Below are positions 11,088-23,059 of a stretch of 64,000 nucleotides of DNA, in pieces. Made by a program: the position numbers and the translations under genes. Location of the stretch: assembly GCA_015698045.1 (NCBI GenBank), contig BLAL01000316.1, forward strand, positions 1-64,000. The letters run 5' to 3'. The DNA comes from Rhizophagus clarus (lineage: Eukaryota; Glomeromycota; Glomeromycetes; Glomerales; Glomeraceae). The notes beneath the pieces were generated by a model, which was given only the letters and a program-made list of their open reading frames with translations, was not told where the DNA came from and ran no database searches. The first letter of the stretch is position 1. Every line of letters begins with the position of its first letter.

Positions 11088-14000
11088 TCAAAAATTACAT
11101 TTAATGAATTTTCCTATTATATGATGTATGGGTATAATACTGTCTCTTCTCATATCATAAAACTCATTTGTCCATAATTCCATATTACATGATTTTATGT
11201 CGTTATCTACTTGGCAATAATATCTTGTACTATGATCTTGAACCGGTTTGTACCATTTGACTAACGCTAATGAATGGGTTAATGATCGTGAACTATTTAA
11301 ATGAATAGTATGCTCAAAATAAAATTGTACTTGACCGGGATAAACATCGATCGATCCATCATAATGTACAAATCGAGCTAATATATATGAGGATTTTTCG
11401 TGACGAGCAGCCTGAACAGAACCATATATGTCCGCCCCAATTCTTATTCTCCCATATTGTATAATTCTAGGGTTTACGACAGTACCGTTATTTGAACCTA
11501 TTATAGAGTAGATGGAGATGAAACAATAATCATTATACAAACTATTATAAAATTCTACCAGTAGGTCCAAAATTTGGTTTGGAAGGGTAGTTTCTTTGCA
11601 CGGTTTCATTAGCAACCCAGGAAAACATTCCGTTCTGTAAGCCGAATCTTCCTCAATAAGAGATAGTCTTATAAAATTTTGATACTCATCGCTCGCAAAA
11701 TCATCAAGTGCAGCCAAGCTGCCAACAGATTTTCTTGGTTCTATTATCTCCAAGGAGGAAAATAAGTGATCGTTGTCACAATTTGAGAGGAAGTATTGAA
11801 GGATTGTATTTTCAGACATAATTCTTAGTAGTTCAGGTTTAATATTACGTCTGCTATTATTATAAGAACCTACAATTTTTAAAAATAATTAATAACATTG
11901 CGATTTTCAAATCGGAAAAATTAAATCACGTACCTAAAATTCCGTTCATCCGTTCAAAGCTATAACACCAGAATGAGGACAAAGGACCATAGTCTAATGC
12001 GCATTCACAGATATGGAGACAGAGATGCAGATTAGGACTTATTTTTTCTTGACCATATTTTTGTTCAATTAATTTGTTCATCTCTATCAGTCTTGTAAAC
12101 GCTTCATTTAACATATTTTTTTGTAGCTCTCAGTTTGTTAAGATCTTGCAAGCGCGCACGAAATATGCAAGAATTTTTTGGTCGATGTATCCAAGAAAAC
12201 TTCATGTGATAGGTATTGCAAAAATTAACATGAAGGTTTTCCACATGTCCGCCGTGAAACTTGAGAATCCTTCACCGGTAGCTATTCTGACAGGGCGGCG
12301 TCCAAGGTCACTTGGGAACTTTATCATGTCAGCTCTCTCTTGCATAATTTTGAGCTTTTCGTTATTTAATATACCTTCGCCTATCCAGAGTTTCGTTACG
12401 ATCCATTTCGCAACACCGAGAAAAAGGCAATGCATAGGATCAACCACGCAAAAGCGAACAGGATTAAAATAAAGCAAGCGGTATATCTCCGACCAGCGAA
12501 CATGATGTTCAGAGACATGGGCTCTTCGTGCTTCTTCAGTTGCACATTGTTTCCACTCACTTGCTTTTTCTCTTATTTCATTAATATCTCGCTCAACAAA
12601 CCAGTCGTCTAAATCTGCAAACCCCCCAAAATTTGGTTGATTGTTTATAAAATTTGCCGATTTGTAACATCGGTAGCATGCAATACGAGCCGAGATGAAA
12701 CCACATAATTTCCGAGACGCAGGGACGTCGCTAGAACAGCCAATGATTGCACCACGGACAAATCGACCGTTGTTGTGTTCATTTGTTTTTATAAAATAGC
12801 CATTCCACAAACGATTTAACTGGTTAACGATCGGATACAAATAATTGTTAATTTCATGTTGGCTTGGTTCTTTCGGACCAGGCATTACTGCTAGTGTGAG
12901 AATATTGTGTAGCTTGAAGCGTTCATTACGCGGCAAATTACAAAAAACGGCATAAATCACACCAACAGAATATTGTGAATTTACGAATGGCTGGAACCAA
13001 TCCATATTTAACATTAATCCGATATGAGTATCGGCAAATTCTTTTGTAAAAAACAGCGCACCATCATCATCTGTAAAACTTTTCCAGACCCTACCATCAT
13101 AGATATCGAATAAAGCTTCAGTTCTGTTTTTCCTTTCTGACCACTTCTGACATGACATTTCAAAATTTTTGCGATTAAAAAAAAGGGTCAATTGTTGCTT
13201 AATATTTATTAACGGGAATGTCATTATCGGACGGAAAATGGGATTATTACTACTATTATTACTATCTATTTTCGTTAATAGAGGGTTATTGCATTGTTGT
13301 CAAAATCGTTCTATTCTGTGATTTGGATAGTTTACAAAACTGCAAGTTGGTATTTCAGTATTGTCTAATAATTCTTTTATATCATACAATTTGTGACATC
13401 TGTCACAGGCTGCATATTTAATTATCGTTGTGGATATCCCCAACACCTTTTTAGCCATATATAAAGAGGAAGGAAAAGATGAAAATTTATTTTCATCTAT
13501 TGTCAAAAGAAAAAATCTTAAGAACTTGAACAAAGAATCTATAGCTACATTGGAAAGTTTAAATCGTTGTTGATATTGTAATATCCACAAAATAGTCCAA
13601 GTATAATTATCATTAATGTTAATGTTAGGAAGAATTGGTTCGCCGTCATCGAAATCTGTTGATGCAAAATTGACTTCCTCATCGTCATCATCTTCATAAT
13701 CATCGGAATAATTAGAATCGCTATCTTCAGTATCTCCATTTTTATCGTCATCATCTTCAGAATCCCCGTCTTGATCATTCTCGTTTCTTACATTATCCAA
13801 TAATAAATTTTCAAGAACAAGATCGGATATTTTTCTTTTCTTTATCGTTCGATGTTTTGCCGATTCATGTATAGGTGTCTTCTTTGTTAAAAAGAAATAG
13901 TTTCTTGTGAGTAATGGTTCAATATCTTTGGACAATGGTTCAATATCTTCAGACAATTGTTCAATATCTTCGGATAATTGTTCAGTTATATCAGGTGATG

Positions 14001-14235
14001 TATCATTTATCCCTTGTATTGGGTCGCATTCCATTACATCTTCATCAACAGCATCAGATGATATAACATTTGAAGAACCTTCTTGATAATTGTTACCAAA
14101 ATTATTATTCGCATTAGATTTTAATTTATATTTTAACTCATGTTTCAGTTTAGTCCTTGGATCAACCAATTTACCGTTACATTCTTTACAGAAACAATGC
14201 ACTTTGGTTCTGGTTCTTGTATTTAGAGATTCCGA

Positions 14236-14238
<3 letters not shown>
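11088..14238 (-). pseudogene. CACTA/Plavaka-type transposase, frame intact except three in-frame TGA codons
   Basis: Two exons, 14238-11934 and 11869-11088, are joined by a GT-AG intron of 64 nt and give 1,029 codons without a frameshift. I chose the ATG at 14238 because a 36-nt poly-A run (genomic poly-T) precedes it. The N-terminus has a small Cys cluster (CFCKEC, about residues 15-20), then an acidic low-complexity region (about 75-250). The Tnp2-like core has NMDWFQPF (Asp about 413), VDPMHCLFLG (Asp about 600) and SFERMNG (Glu about 762), the likely catalytic triad. The only lesions are TGA at codons 313 (13302-13300), 679 (12204-12202) and 703 (12132-12130). As read by the standard code it is a pseudogene. 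Confidence 0.88.
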
Positions 14239-14277
<39 letters not shown>

Positions 14278-15927
14278 GAATTGCAAATCAATCTAATTGG
14301 TTCGGCAATCCCGATTCTTGGTCCATTTTTGTCAAGGCACAGCTTGGTAATTAAGCTATTTTGATAATAATACATGACAATGATGTCAAGACCAATGTAT
14401 TTTATCAAATACTAAAATATAATTTTATTTTTGCTAATTCTCTAATTAAATTTGGTATTAAGGGGTATAATTATACTAGAAAATTTTTTCAAATTCAATT
14501 AATCCGATTCTTGAAACATGTCAATCGACTTACTAATAAATCTCATATATCATCACGAATTCGAAAGTTCCAAATAATTTAAGTAGAGATGTAGCAATTT
14601 CCTATTCACAGATCAAAATGCGAGAGTTATAAAAAAAGTGTCTTAGTTGTTCGCAACTGCAACAACATCAAAATTTAACACTTGGCCTATTCTTTCGAAT
14701 ATATCAAAAATTAAGAAAAACTATATTTCATTTTTTTTTTATATATTTTCTTTCAAGTCGTCAATTTCTAGTACATCAGTATCATTTAAAGCTGTTAACG
14801 AGATATCAAATATTTATTATTTTATCTTTTATTGAGTCGCTTACAATAATACGTTGAGTTATAGCATATATATGTTTATTCTAACAATCAGTCATGGTTA
14901 AAATTACTTGTTAATTAATAGAATTGTTTTAATAAATCTTTAATTCTTCTTTTGCCCTTGGCAGTTGGCACAGACGTACAGTTTGTTAATACCACGTGAC
15001 TAGATAGTGCATAAATGTCACCCGACGTGATTGGCAGGAGCTATAAAGTTTGTTTGCGTTTACCGCGTTTACCATGCACGTTCTACAAATCGGTGATTTC
15101 CAATTTGTTTACGTTTACTATAAATTTGCTCGTGAGTATGGTACATTTGCGTACGTTTACCACGCTTTCTTTCTTTTTTCTCCACGTTTTAGTACGATGC
15201 AACAAATTTTCTTTGTTGCCTTTCGTTTTTTTTGTTAATGGTTGACGATATTTTTCGCCTTATTTTTCGCCTTATTTTCGTCAGCTTAACAAAGTAAGCA
15301 TATTTCTTTTCGCCAATTATATTTCCTGTCGGAAAAACCAGCTTCCGTAAGTATAACTTTATCAAGCTTCAAATGTGTTATTACTAATTTGGACATGTTA
15401 TTTATGATAATGATATAATATTTAGTTTATTAATATATTTTAATTAATTCATTGATATACTTTATTGATATATTTTAATTAATTTATTGATATTTTTAAT
15501 TATTAATTGTTTACTGATATATTTTAATTAATTTATTGATATATTCTATTAATTGATAACGCTATAATATTTAGTTTATTGATATATTTTAATTAATTGA
15601 TAGCGATATAATATCTAGTTTACTGATATATTTAAATATTGATTGATTTATCTTAATTTAATTAATGTAGTTTACTGATTATTTTAAATAATACATTTTA
15701 ATTAATTGAAAGCGATATAATATCAAGTTTATTTAATTTATTGATTTATTTTAATTAATATTGATAGCGATATATTTTATTAAATGATAACGAGTCTTAT
15801 TAATTTAATCTATCTTTTATTTTAATCAGACGATAACGAAAATAGTTCAGAAGACGTAAGTAACGGTTATATATAGAGCCTTTGTTTCTTGTTTAATCTT
15901 TAAATTATCAAATTATCAAATATCATA
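14239..15927. promoter_or_regulatory. Divergent intergenic region between the two transposon genes
   Basis: This 1.7-kb gap separates the starts of the transposase (-) and the RS-rich gene (+), so it must hold both promoters. It begins with a pure T run (14239-14274). Around 14990-15300 there is a stretch richer in GC, with CACGTGAC and repeated CGTTTACC words. From about 15400 to 15790 it becomes an AT-rich repeat of TTGATATATTTTAATTAA units. I see no protein gene here; the short open frames near 15015-15245 lack any recognisable motif. Confidence 0.5.
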
Positions 15928-17977
15928 ATGAGAAAATTCAAACCTTTAAATTTAATTCCTATTTCTCGTGATGGCTCTCATCCTCATATTAGATCTCAAC
16001 GAAATGAATCTAGTTCCCGTTCCCAATCTCGTCAATCTCGGCATCAAACTCATATTAATCGATCTCGTAGTCGCTCAAAATCTCGCTCAACGACTCGTCA
16101 ACCTCGATCTTGCCCATCTCGATCCAAATCTCGTTATTATCATTCCGAATCCCAACGATCGCGTTCCCATCGCTCTCGCTCCCCTCATCGTTCCCAACGA
16201 TCGCGTTCCCATCGCTCTCGCTCCCCTCATCGTTCCCATCATTCTCATTCTCATCAACGTCGATCTCGCTCCCCTCATCGTTCCCATCATTCTCGTTCCC
16301 ATCAACGTCGATCTCGATCTCGCTCTCATTCCCCTCATCGACATCAATCACGCTCTCAATCTCAACATAATCGAAACTATCAAAATGTCTCTAGAGGGAG
16401 ATCAATTACAAAAAGTAATATTGTTTTATATTAGTGCTAATTAAATTTCATTTTACTTATACTATACCAATTTAACGTTATTGTTATAGGATCTTTAACC
16501 GATCTATCTTTAACAATTCCTTCTTCTTCACCTCCAGCGAGCGGTAGTATTTCTTTCACGTTTCTTTACTTACTTGCACGTAAAATTTTTTATACTAAAT
16601 GATTTATATTAAATACTGATTTATAATAGGTGCTAACAACAGAGAAGTCAGCGAATTAAGAAGCATGATTTCAAATCTTACCAAACGTGTGGAAGTGCTA
16701 ACGGAAGAAAGAACGAGTGAAGGACCAAGAAATAGAAGCCTATCCCCAGTTCTGTCCAGAGAGAATCGGCGTGCCCTTCCTCCAATAACTGATAAAAATT
16801 TCAAAAAAACCGTTCATGTAAATATATCTTTATTTTATTAAATATTTCTCTTTTGTATTGATCGTTAAAAAATGAGTGTTATATTAAATAGGATGAGGTA
16901 ATCCATATTATAAACAACCTCGATTCGTCGATTCTTTTCGACACGTCAAAGACATTTAGTAAACAAAAAAAGTCGATAAATAAGAAGCTTCTACCAGCCG
17001 TCAAAGCAGCGATGCCTCCTTCATTAGAGGTATACGATACAGAACTTTTAAAAGTAATAAAACAGCTACACAAATCACGGCGGGAGATTTGGAAATTAAA
17101 AAAGGAGGGTAAGATAGATGAACACAATAAATGGCAACACATGACGTCGAGGAGAGATCAGGTGTGAAATTCATTATTTAAAATGACAATGTATATAATC
17201 TATTAATTATTTTAATTTACTCTTTAATAGAAAATGACAAGAAGACGCAAAGGTCTCCAACACATGATCTTCACGCAAGACAGCATTCTAGATGATTGTC
17301 GTCCTGAAAATATGACTAGGGAAGTATTTATTAAAGATTGCGAAAAGGCAGTAAATACCGCAGAAGTCCATTCGGATGAATGGTCTACTGAAGACGAAGT
17401 TCTGGCAAATGAAGAGCGTAACGATAACATAAGATCAGGAAGGTTGATAAGTACAAATTCTGTAATTAAGATTCACAATAAGGAGTGGAGGTCTTCTAGA
17501 GTACGTAAAGTTGCGAAAGTTTAAAACATAGGCGTTTATGCTAATAAGTTATAAATTTATCATTAGGTTAAAAGAATCTTATTTCGAGCGGACGAGATCG
17601 GAGTAAGCATCAGAACCGGGTTAAGTCACAAACGTTACTGTCTAGACGATATCGATAAAAAAAGCAGACCAACACAAGACATGGCTAATTGGTGGATATC
17701 ATCAAGGTGGATTGAACCAGAATCTGATGATGATGATGATGATGAGGATAACGACGGTGATAATAACGATGATGATAATAATGGTAATGATGATAATAAC
17801 GATGATGACAATAATAGTAATGGTGATAATAACAATGATGGCAATAATGGTAATGCTGATAAAAATGATGGAACTAATGAAGAACAAAACGATGATAATA
17901 ATGGTAATTTAGAAGTAGATGAGCACCAAAGTCCCTTTTATTTAGAAGTACCAGTCGATATCAGAAGACGTACATAA
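15928..17977 (+). CDS. RS-rich / acidic 559-aa protein encoded by the CACTA-like transposon
   Basis: Six exons with GT-AG junctions close in frame at 560 codons: 15928-16414, 16490-16543, 16630-16817, 16892-17161, 17231-17500, 17567-17977. Residues about 25-150 are an Arg-Ser-rich region with many RSRS and SPHRS words, like RS domains of splicing factors, but no RRM is visible. A helical, charged segment follows (exons 3-4), then a Lys/Arg-rich part containing MTRRRKGLQHM. The C-terminus is very acidic, with Asp/Asn repeats starting PESDDDDDDEDN, and ends DIRRRT. It is not a known enzyme. Its position opposite the transposase suggests a DNA- or RNA-binding partner; that role is inference. Confidence 0.82.
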
Positions 17978-19009
17978 TTTAGGTATTTGTTTCATCATTT
18001 AAAATCAACTGCTTGTATTTTGAGTGATTTAAATTCCGTTGTTTATAAATTAACTCTCTAATATCGTTTCTATCCTATTAATCTCTTTTTTAGAGCACTG
18101 GTTATTTTATAGCCATTTATAAGTAACATGACGAGATAAATATGATTTTAATATATTTTATATAAACATTCTATACATAATAATAATATAATAATAAGAA
18201 CAATATAGTAATATAATAATAATAATATGGACAATATAATAATATAATAATAATAAATATATCATAAATTGCAGTATATATTATAAAATAATAGCATACA
18301 TATTATATATCATACATATTAAATATTAAATATAAATCAATTATCGAAAATGGAAAAATAAAATAAAACCGGACAATAATAGTAATTATGAATTACGAGA
18401 AAATCGATAATAGAAAGATCCGATATATAAATCGGCATAAACTATTTTTGAAATGTTTATACCGAGCTAAAAAACTGGACAATAATAGTAATTATGAATT
18501 ATGAGAAAATCGATAATAGAAAGATCCGATATATAAATCGGCATAAACTATTTTTGAAATGTTTATACTGAATTAAACTTGGCAATCCGATTTTAGGAGA
18601 TTTGGCATGATTATTTAAAAATCGGCGTTCTGATTTTGCGAGAATCGGCAATTATAATTTTAAAACGGTATTCTGATTTATGTCGATAAAAATAAAAGAA
18701 TTTCCGATTGCCAACAATACGTGCCATAAAATCGGCAGCAAAATGCCATAAATAGGACAAATATAGCTATAAACCGGCAGTCTTATTTTTAGCTATCGAC
18801 ATGTTTATTTTAAAATCAGAATGCCGATTTTCGCAAAATCTGCCAAAATCGGCATTCTGATTTTTTGTTCATAAATAACGTATTTCCGATCACAAACAAT
18901 TCGCGCCATAAAATCGGCTTTAAAAAGCCACAAATCAGACAAATATATCCAAAAATCGGTTAAAAATCGGACTGCCGATTTTTGACGATTTTTTTTCATT
19001 CGACCTGTG
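17978..19009. repeat. Right sub-terminal repeats of the CACTA-like element
   Basis: Beyond the RS-rich gene comes an AT-rich segment of (ATA)n-like repeats (about 18180-18330). It is followed by two copies of a block of about 90 bp (about 18375-18460 and 18478-18568, containing 'AAAGATCCGATATATAAATC'), and then by a dense field of AAAATCGGCATTCTGATTTT words up to the terminal repeat. Confidence 0.75.
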
Positions 19010-19012
19010 TTC

Positions 19013-20820
19013 TTTAAAATATAAGATATAAAATGTGCTACATTTTCAAAATGTCAAAATTTATAACAATTAAAAATCTCCTTTAAAAAGTAGATATAAA
19101 ATATATTGCATTTCCTAAAATATATTATAAACAAATCCTATATATTTTGTTTAATGCAAAATGTAAACAAACATCAATTATTCCTATAATTACTACATCC
19201 TTATAAAATCCTTATCATTATTATTTCTCGTATTATTTCATTTTGCTTTGTTCCTTTTGAATAAGTTTAATAAAATTATAATTATTATCACTAATTTTTA
19301 TAGATATTATAAGCTCTAATGAACATATATCTAGTTAAAATTAGTTTCATTAATATTAATGATATTGTAAACAAATATACAAGAAATGGAAGAAGTTGAA
19401 TACATTAATGAGAATAAAGAAAATAAAGACAACTTAATAAATATATATGTCTCTTAAATTATATACTACACTTCTATATATATCTTTACATATAAAATTA
19501 ACAGCATATTTACAGCAGTTATGTTTGAAAATGTTTCTAAGAATATTAAGTTTGATACATAAGAGGAAGTTGATAATTATTTAATAAATATGGCATTAGA
19601 AATGGATTTGCAACTATTAAGTACAAGATGAAAAGAAATAGTAAACTGAAGGTCAGATTTACAAAAGAATCTTGAATTATGAATTTAGTGAAAAATATGT
19701 ATTTAAAAAAAAGAAAAATCAGTATTAAAAGAAACATAACAGAATACTAAAATAAAAAAATTATTAAAAATTAATTTTTAATCACATATATTAATGTCAA
19801 AATTAAAACTAATCAAAATAAAATTTAAAATGTAGATTATTTAATATGTAAACTATCAGAATATACTAAAATTTAATATAAATCAATTGGTTAATTTTTT
19901 ATATACATCATATTTCATCAAAAAACAGGATGCATTACTTTTGTGATTTTTATATTTTTTAATAAATTTAGCATTTTACAAAAAATTAATTATATGTTTT
20001 ATTATAAATTAAATAATAGATAAATATTATATGTTTCAAATTATTAAAAAAAAATATTATTTTAATAGTTTATAAATTAATTTTATTTAAATAGTATATT
20101 TAATAATTATTATATTAATATATATACATAGATAATCAAAATGCAATTAATATAATTGATAAATTTAATCACATACAATTTTTTTCTTCTTGTGACATGT
20201 TTAAACTTCCTACTAATAATTCTATTTGAAATAATATTTATCACCTTATTTACTCAAAACATATTAAAATTAGATTTAAAAAGGTTAAAGCTTATACTAA
20301 TAATACTTTCAACAGTTATATTGATACTCTATACAAATTTATTTATACATATCAGCTAATTTGTTTCATCATTCAAATATATTAAATTTTGTTATACAAT
20401 GTATTATAAAAGTTAAAGATATGCAATATAATAATCCAAAAAAAAGTGCATACAATTTTAAAAAATGCAATTTAGAACAATTTTAATTTTGGCCAGAATT
20501 AATATAATTTTGGCTAGATTTAACATAATTTTGGCTAGATTTAATATACCGTAACTGGTAATATAATAGTAATGATATTTAGTCAAACAAAAAAGAAAAA
20601 AACTTTAACGTTACAATCCATAAAATCTATAATTACAAAGACAATTTCACATTTAATAATTTGTTGAATAATAATTAATATCACTATAAAAGAAAATTGT
20701 ATGAAAGAAACTATATTTTAATCAAAAGAAAAAAAATTACACCACAATGTATATATGATTTTATAAAAAAATTGAACCACAATTGCACAATTTTAACTAT
20801 AATATTAATGCTATAGTTCT
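19013..20820. other. AT-rich spacer, no gene recognised
   Basis: About 1.8 kb of AT-rich DNA between two transposons. Small open frames (for example 20156-20359, hydrophobic) show no motif. Near 20495-20550 the phrase 'ATAATTTTGGCTAGATTTAA' occurs in adjacent imperfect copies. I see no RNA gene or element end. Confidence 0.5.
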
Positions 20821-20854
20821 GTACTAATTGCAAATGCACTGCAATATATAAAAA

Positions 20855-21545
20855 TGGAAAATACAGTAAGAAAGGATGACAGAAGAATAAAGGAAAGAAG
20901 AGATAAATGAAAAGGGATGAAGGGAAACAAAGATAATCAAAGAGAAATGAAGAAGGAACAAAAAAGATAAAAGATAGTGAAAAGGAATGAATGAAACAAA
21001 AAAAAAATAAAAATGAATGAGAAAACAAAAGGGAAATAAAAAGGAATAAAGAGAATAAAAAAAAAATAAAAGAAATGAAGATGGAATTAAAAGGAATGAA
21101 AGAAATAAATAGCGAATGAAAAAAAAATAGGGGGAATAAAAGAGAATGAAAGGAAGTAAAGGAGGAATGAAAATCAATAAAGGGAATGAAAAAAAGTAAC
21201 AAAAGAAGCCAAAGAGTAATGAGAGAAATAAAAAAAGCAATGAAAGAAATCAATGATCAATAAAAGAAATAGAAAAAGCAACGAAAGAAACCAAAGATAA
21301 ATTAAAGAAATGAAAAAAAGCAACAAAAAAAACCAAAAATCAATGAAAGAAACCAAAAAGGCAATGAAAGAAATAATGACAAAAGGAATAAAAGATCAAT
21401 GAAAAGAATAACAAAGGGAACTACAAAAGATCAATGAAAGAATTATGAAAAGAAACGAAAGGAACAATGAAAAAAAGAAACAAAGAAACTACGAAAATAA
21501 GAGAAATAAAAAAATGAAAGAAAAGCCAGAACACCCACTTATAGA
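20855..21545. repeat. 0.7-kb polypurine tract
   Basis: The plus strand is almost only A and G with GAAATGAAAAAAAG-type words, like the tract at 2190-3730. It ends in CCACTTATAGAAAAAAG, similar to the CCCACC-containing junctions there. Minus-strand open frames here are Phe/Ser/Leu-rich artefacts. Confidence 0.75.
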
Positions 21546-22259
21546 AAAAAGAAAAAGAAAACAGTTAATATTATCTTAAAAGAAAAATAAAATAACAAGA
21601 GAAAGAGACGTAAAAGACTTACTTGAATTTTCACTCAAATGATATATATCTAAAAAAGACAGAAACACAGGTCAAATGAAAAAAAATCAGAATTTGCTTT
21701 ATTTTAATATGCTCTTGCCGATTTTTATATAATTCTGCCAATTTGTATATAATTGTGCCGATTTTTATATAATTGTGCCAATTTTTATATAATTCTACCG
21801 ATTTTATATTATTCTGCCAATTTTTCAATTAAATTTGTCATTTTTAATTGGCTGGCTATACAATTACATCATTTGTTTATTGATTTATTGATTTTTTTTT
21901 ATTTTTGCTTATTACATTTCATTTTTTTCCTTCTGCTCATTTACAAATAGAAAAAAAAAGTAACTGTTAGAATGCATTTCTTTAAATAAAAAAAAACAAA
22001 CAAATAAAAAATTAGTACACACCACTGAAATGCCGTCATCCAAAGAAGCCGTCAAGCGAAACCTACAAATAAAGAAAAAATATATACAAACGTTAATAAA
22101 CGTCTCCTTAAATAATAAAGATAAAAAGAAAGTACCTTAAAAACCAGAATGCCACAGTTCCAAGCGAAAACTATAAAGAAACATTAGAATGTTTCTAAAA
22201 TAATTTAGTTTCCGGGATGTAGTCTTTTTAGTCTTTAGGTAAGTTTCAAACAAACCTTT

Positions 22260-23040
22260 TTTTTCTTTTTTTTATGTAAGTTTTGAAATTTTCGAAACCT
22301 TTTTTTAGGAAACGTGTTTTACTAACATTTTTTTTGTAGCTTTCAGTCTTCAATTCTTGGACGATGAGCGTAATTAATGTAAGTTTTGATTTTTGAAACT
22401 TTTTTTTTAGGGAACGTTTTACTAACGTTTCCATCTCTTTTTTTTGTAGCTTCCGGTCTTCGATTCTTGGACGATAAGCGTAATTAATGTAAGTTTTGAT
22501 TTTCGAAACTTTTTTTTAGGAAACGTTTTACTAACGTTTCCATCTTTTTTTTTTAATTTAAAAAAATGAATTTTTTTTTTATTTAATTTTAAAAAAAAAC
22601 AATTTTTTTTTATTTAACTTAAAAAAAACGAATTTTTTTTTATTTTTTTTTTTAATTTAAAAAAAAAATCTTAGCTTTATTGTAAAAATGGCGAGTTTTG
22701 TGTTAAAGAAATATTCTAATGTTTCTTTCTTTTCTCCATTTTTATAGAAAGGCGAATTGACAATAGAAACGTACTAATGTCCCTTTTTTCTCTCCTTGGA
22801 CGATGGGCGTAATTAATGTAAGTTTCGAAGTTTTTTTCAAAACTTTTTCTTTTTGTTTTTTAGGAAACGTTTTACTAACGTTTCCATCTTTTTTTTTGTA
22901 GGTTCCGGTCTTCGATTCTTGGACGATGGACATAATGAATATAAGTTTCAAATTTTCAAAACATTTTTTTTTTTTTTTTTAGGAAACGTTTTACTAACAT
23001 TTTCAACTTTTTTTTTGCAGGTTCTGATCAGACATTTTTA
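22260..23040 (+). repeat. Tandem ~110-bp units with exon-like cores and splice signals
   Basis: At least two complete adjacent units (cores starting 22340 and 22450) and three variant ones (about 22793, 22902, 23024) share a layout. It runs T-rich tract, TAG, GGAAACGTTTTACTAACGTTTCC, T-rich tract, GTAG, then a core of about 38 nt containing 'CTTGGACGATAAGCG', then TAATTAAT and GTAAGT. Each core is thus preceded by a 3' splice-site-like signal and followed by a 5' splice-site-like signal. The segment between the two possible acceptors is a 9-bp perfect hairpin (GGAAACGTT / AACGTTTCC, loop TTACT). No long reading frame runs through it. Confidence 0.7.
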
Positions 23041-23059
23041 GTAATTAGGCTTCTTTACA

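Larger units (their letters stand above)
9201..19009. mobile_element. CACTA/Plavaka-like DNA transposon with two divergent genes
   Basis: The ends are inverted repeats of about 24 bp. The left reads TACAGGTCGAATGAAAAAAA. The right, reverse-complemented, reads CACAGGTCGAATGAAAAAAA. TTC lies directly outside both (9198-9200, 19010-19012): a 3-bp target duplication as in the CACTA superfamily. Both sub-terminal regions are crowded with short TGCCGATTTT/AAAATCGGCA repeats. Inside are a minus-strand Tnp2/Plavaka-type transposase (11088-14238) and a plus-strand RS-rich gene (15928-17977), a layout that recalls the transposase/accessory pair of plant En/Spm. Young by its ends and intact splice sites, although the transposase has three stops. 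Confidence 0.88.

Noticed and set aside
16055-16370. Acidic and Met/Arg-rich open frames on both strands
   Set aside because: Shadows of the RS-repeat exon (15928-16414) in other frames.
17635-17912. Ser/Leu-rich and Ile/Met-rich open frames
   Set aside because: Shadows of the Asp/Asn repeat in the last exon of the RS-rich gene.
20711-21356. Hydrophobic 'membrane protein' frames on the minus strand
   Set aside because: Composition artefact of the polypurine tract at 20855-21545.
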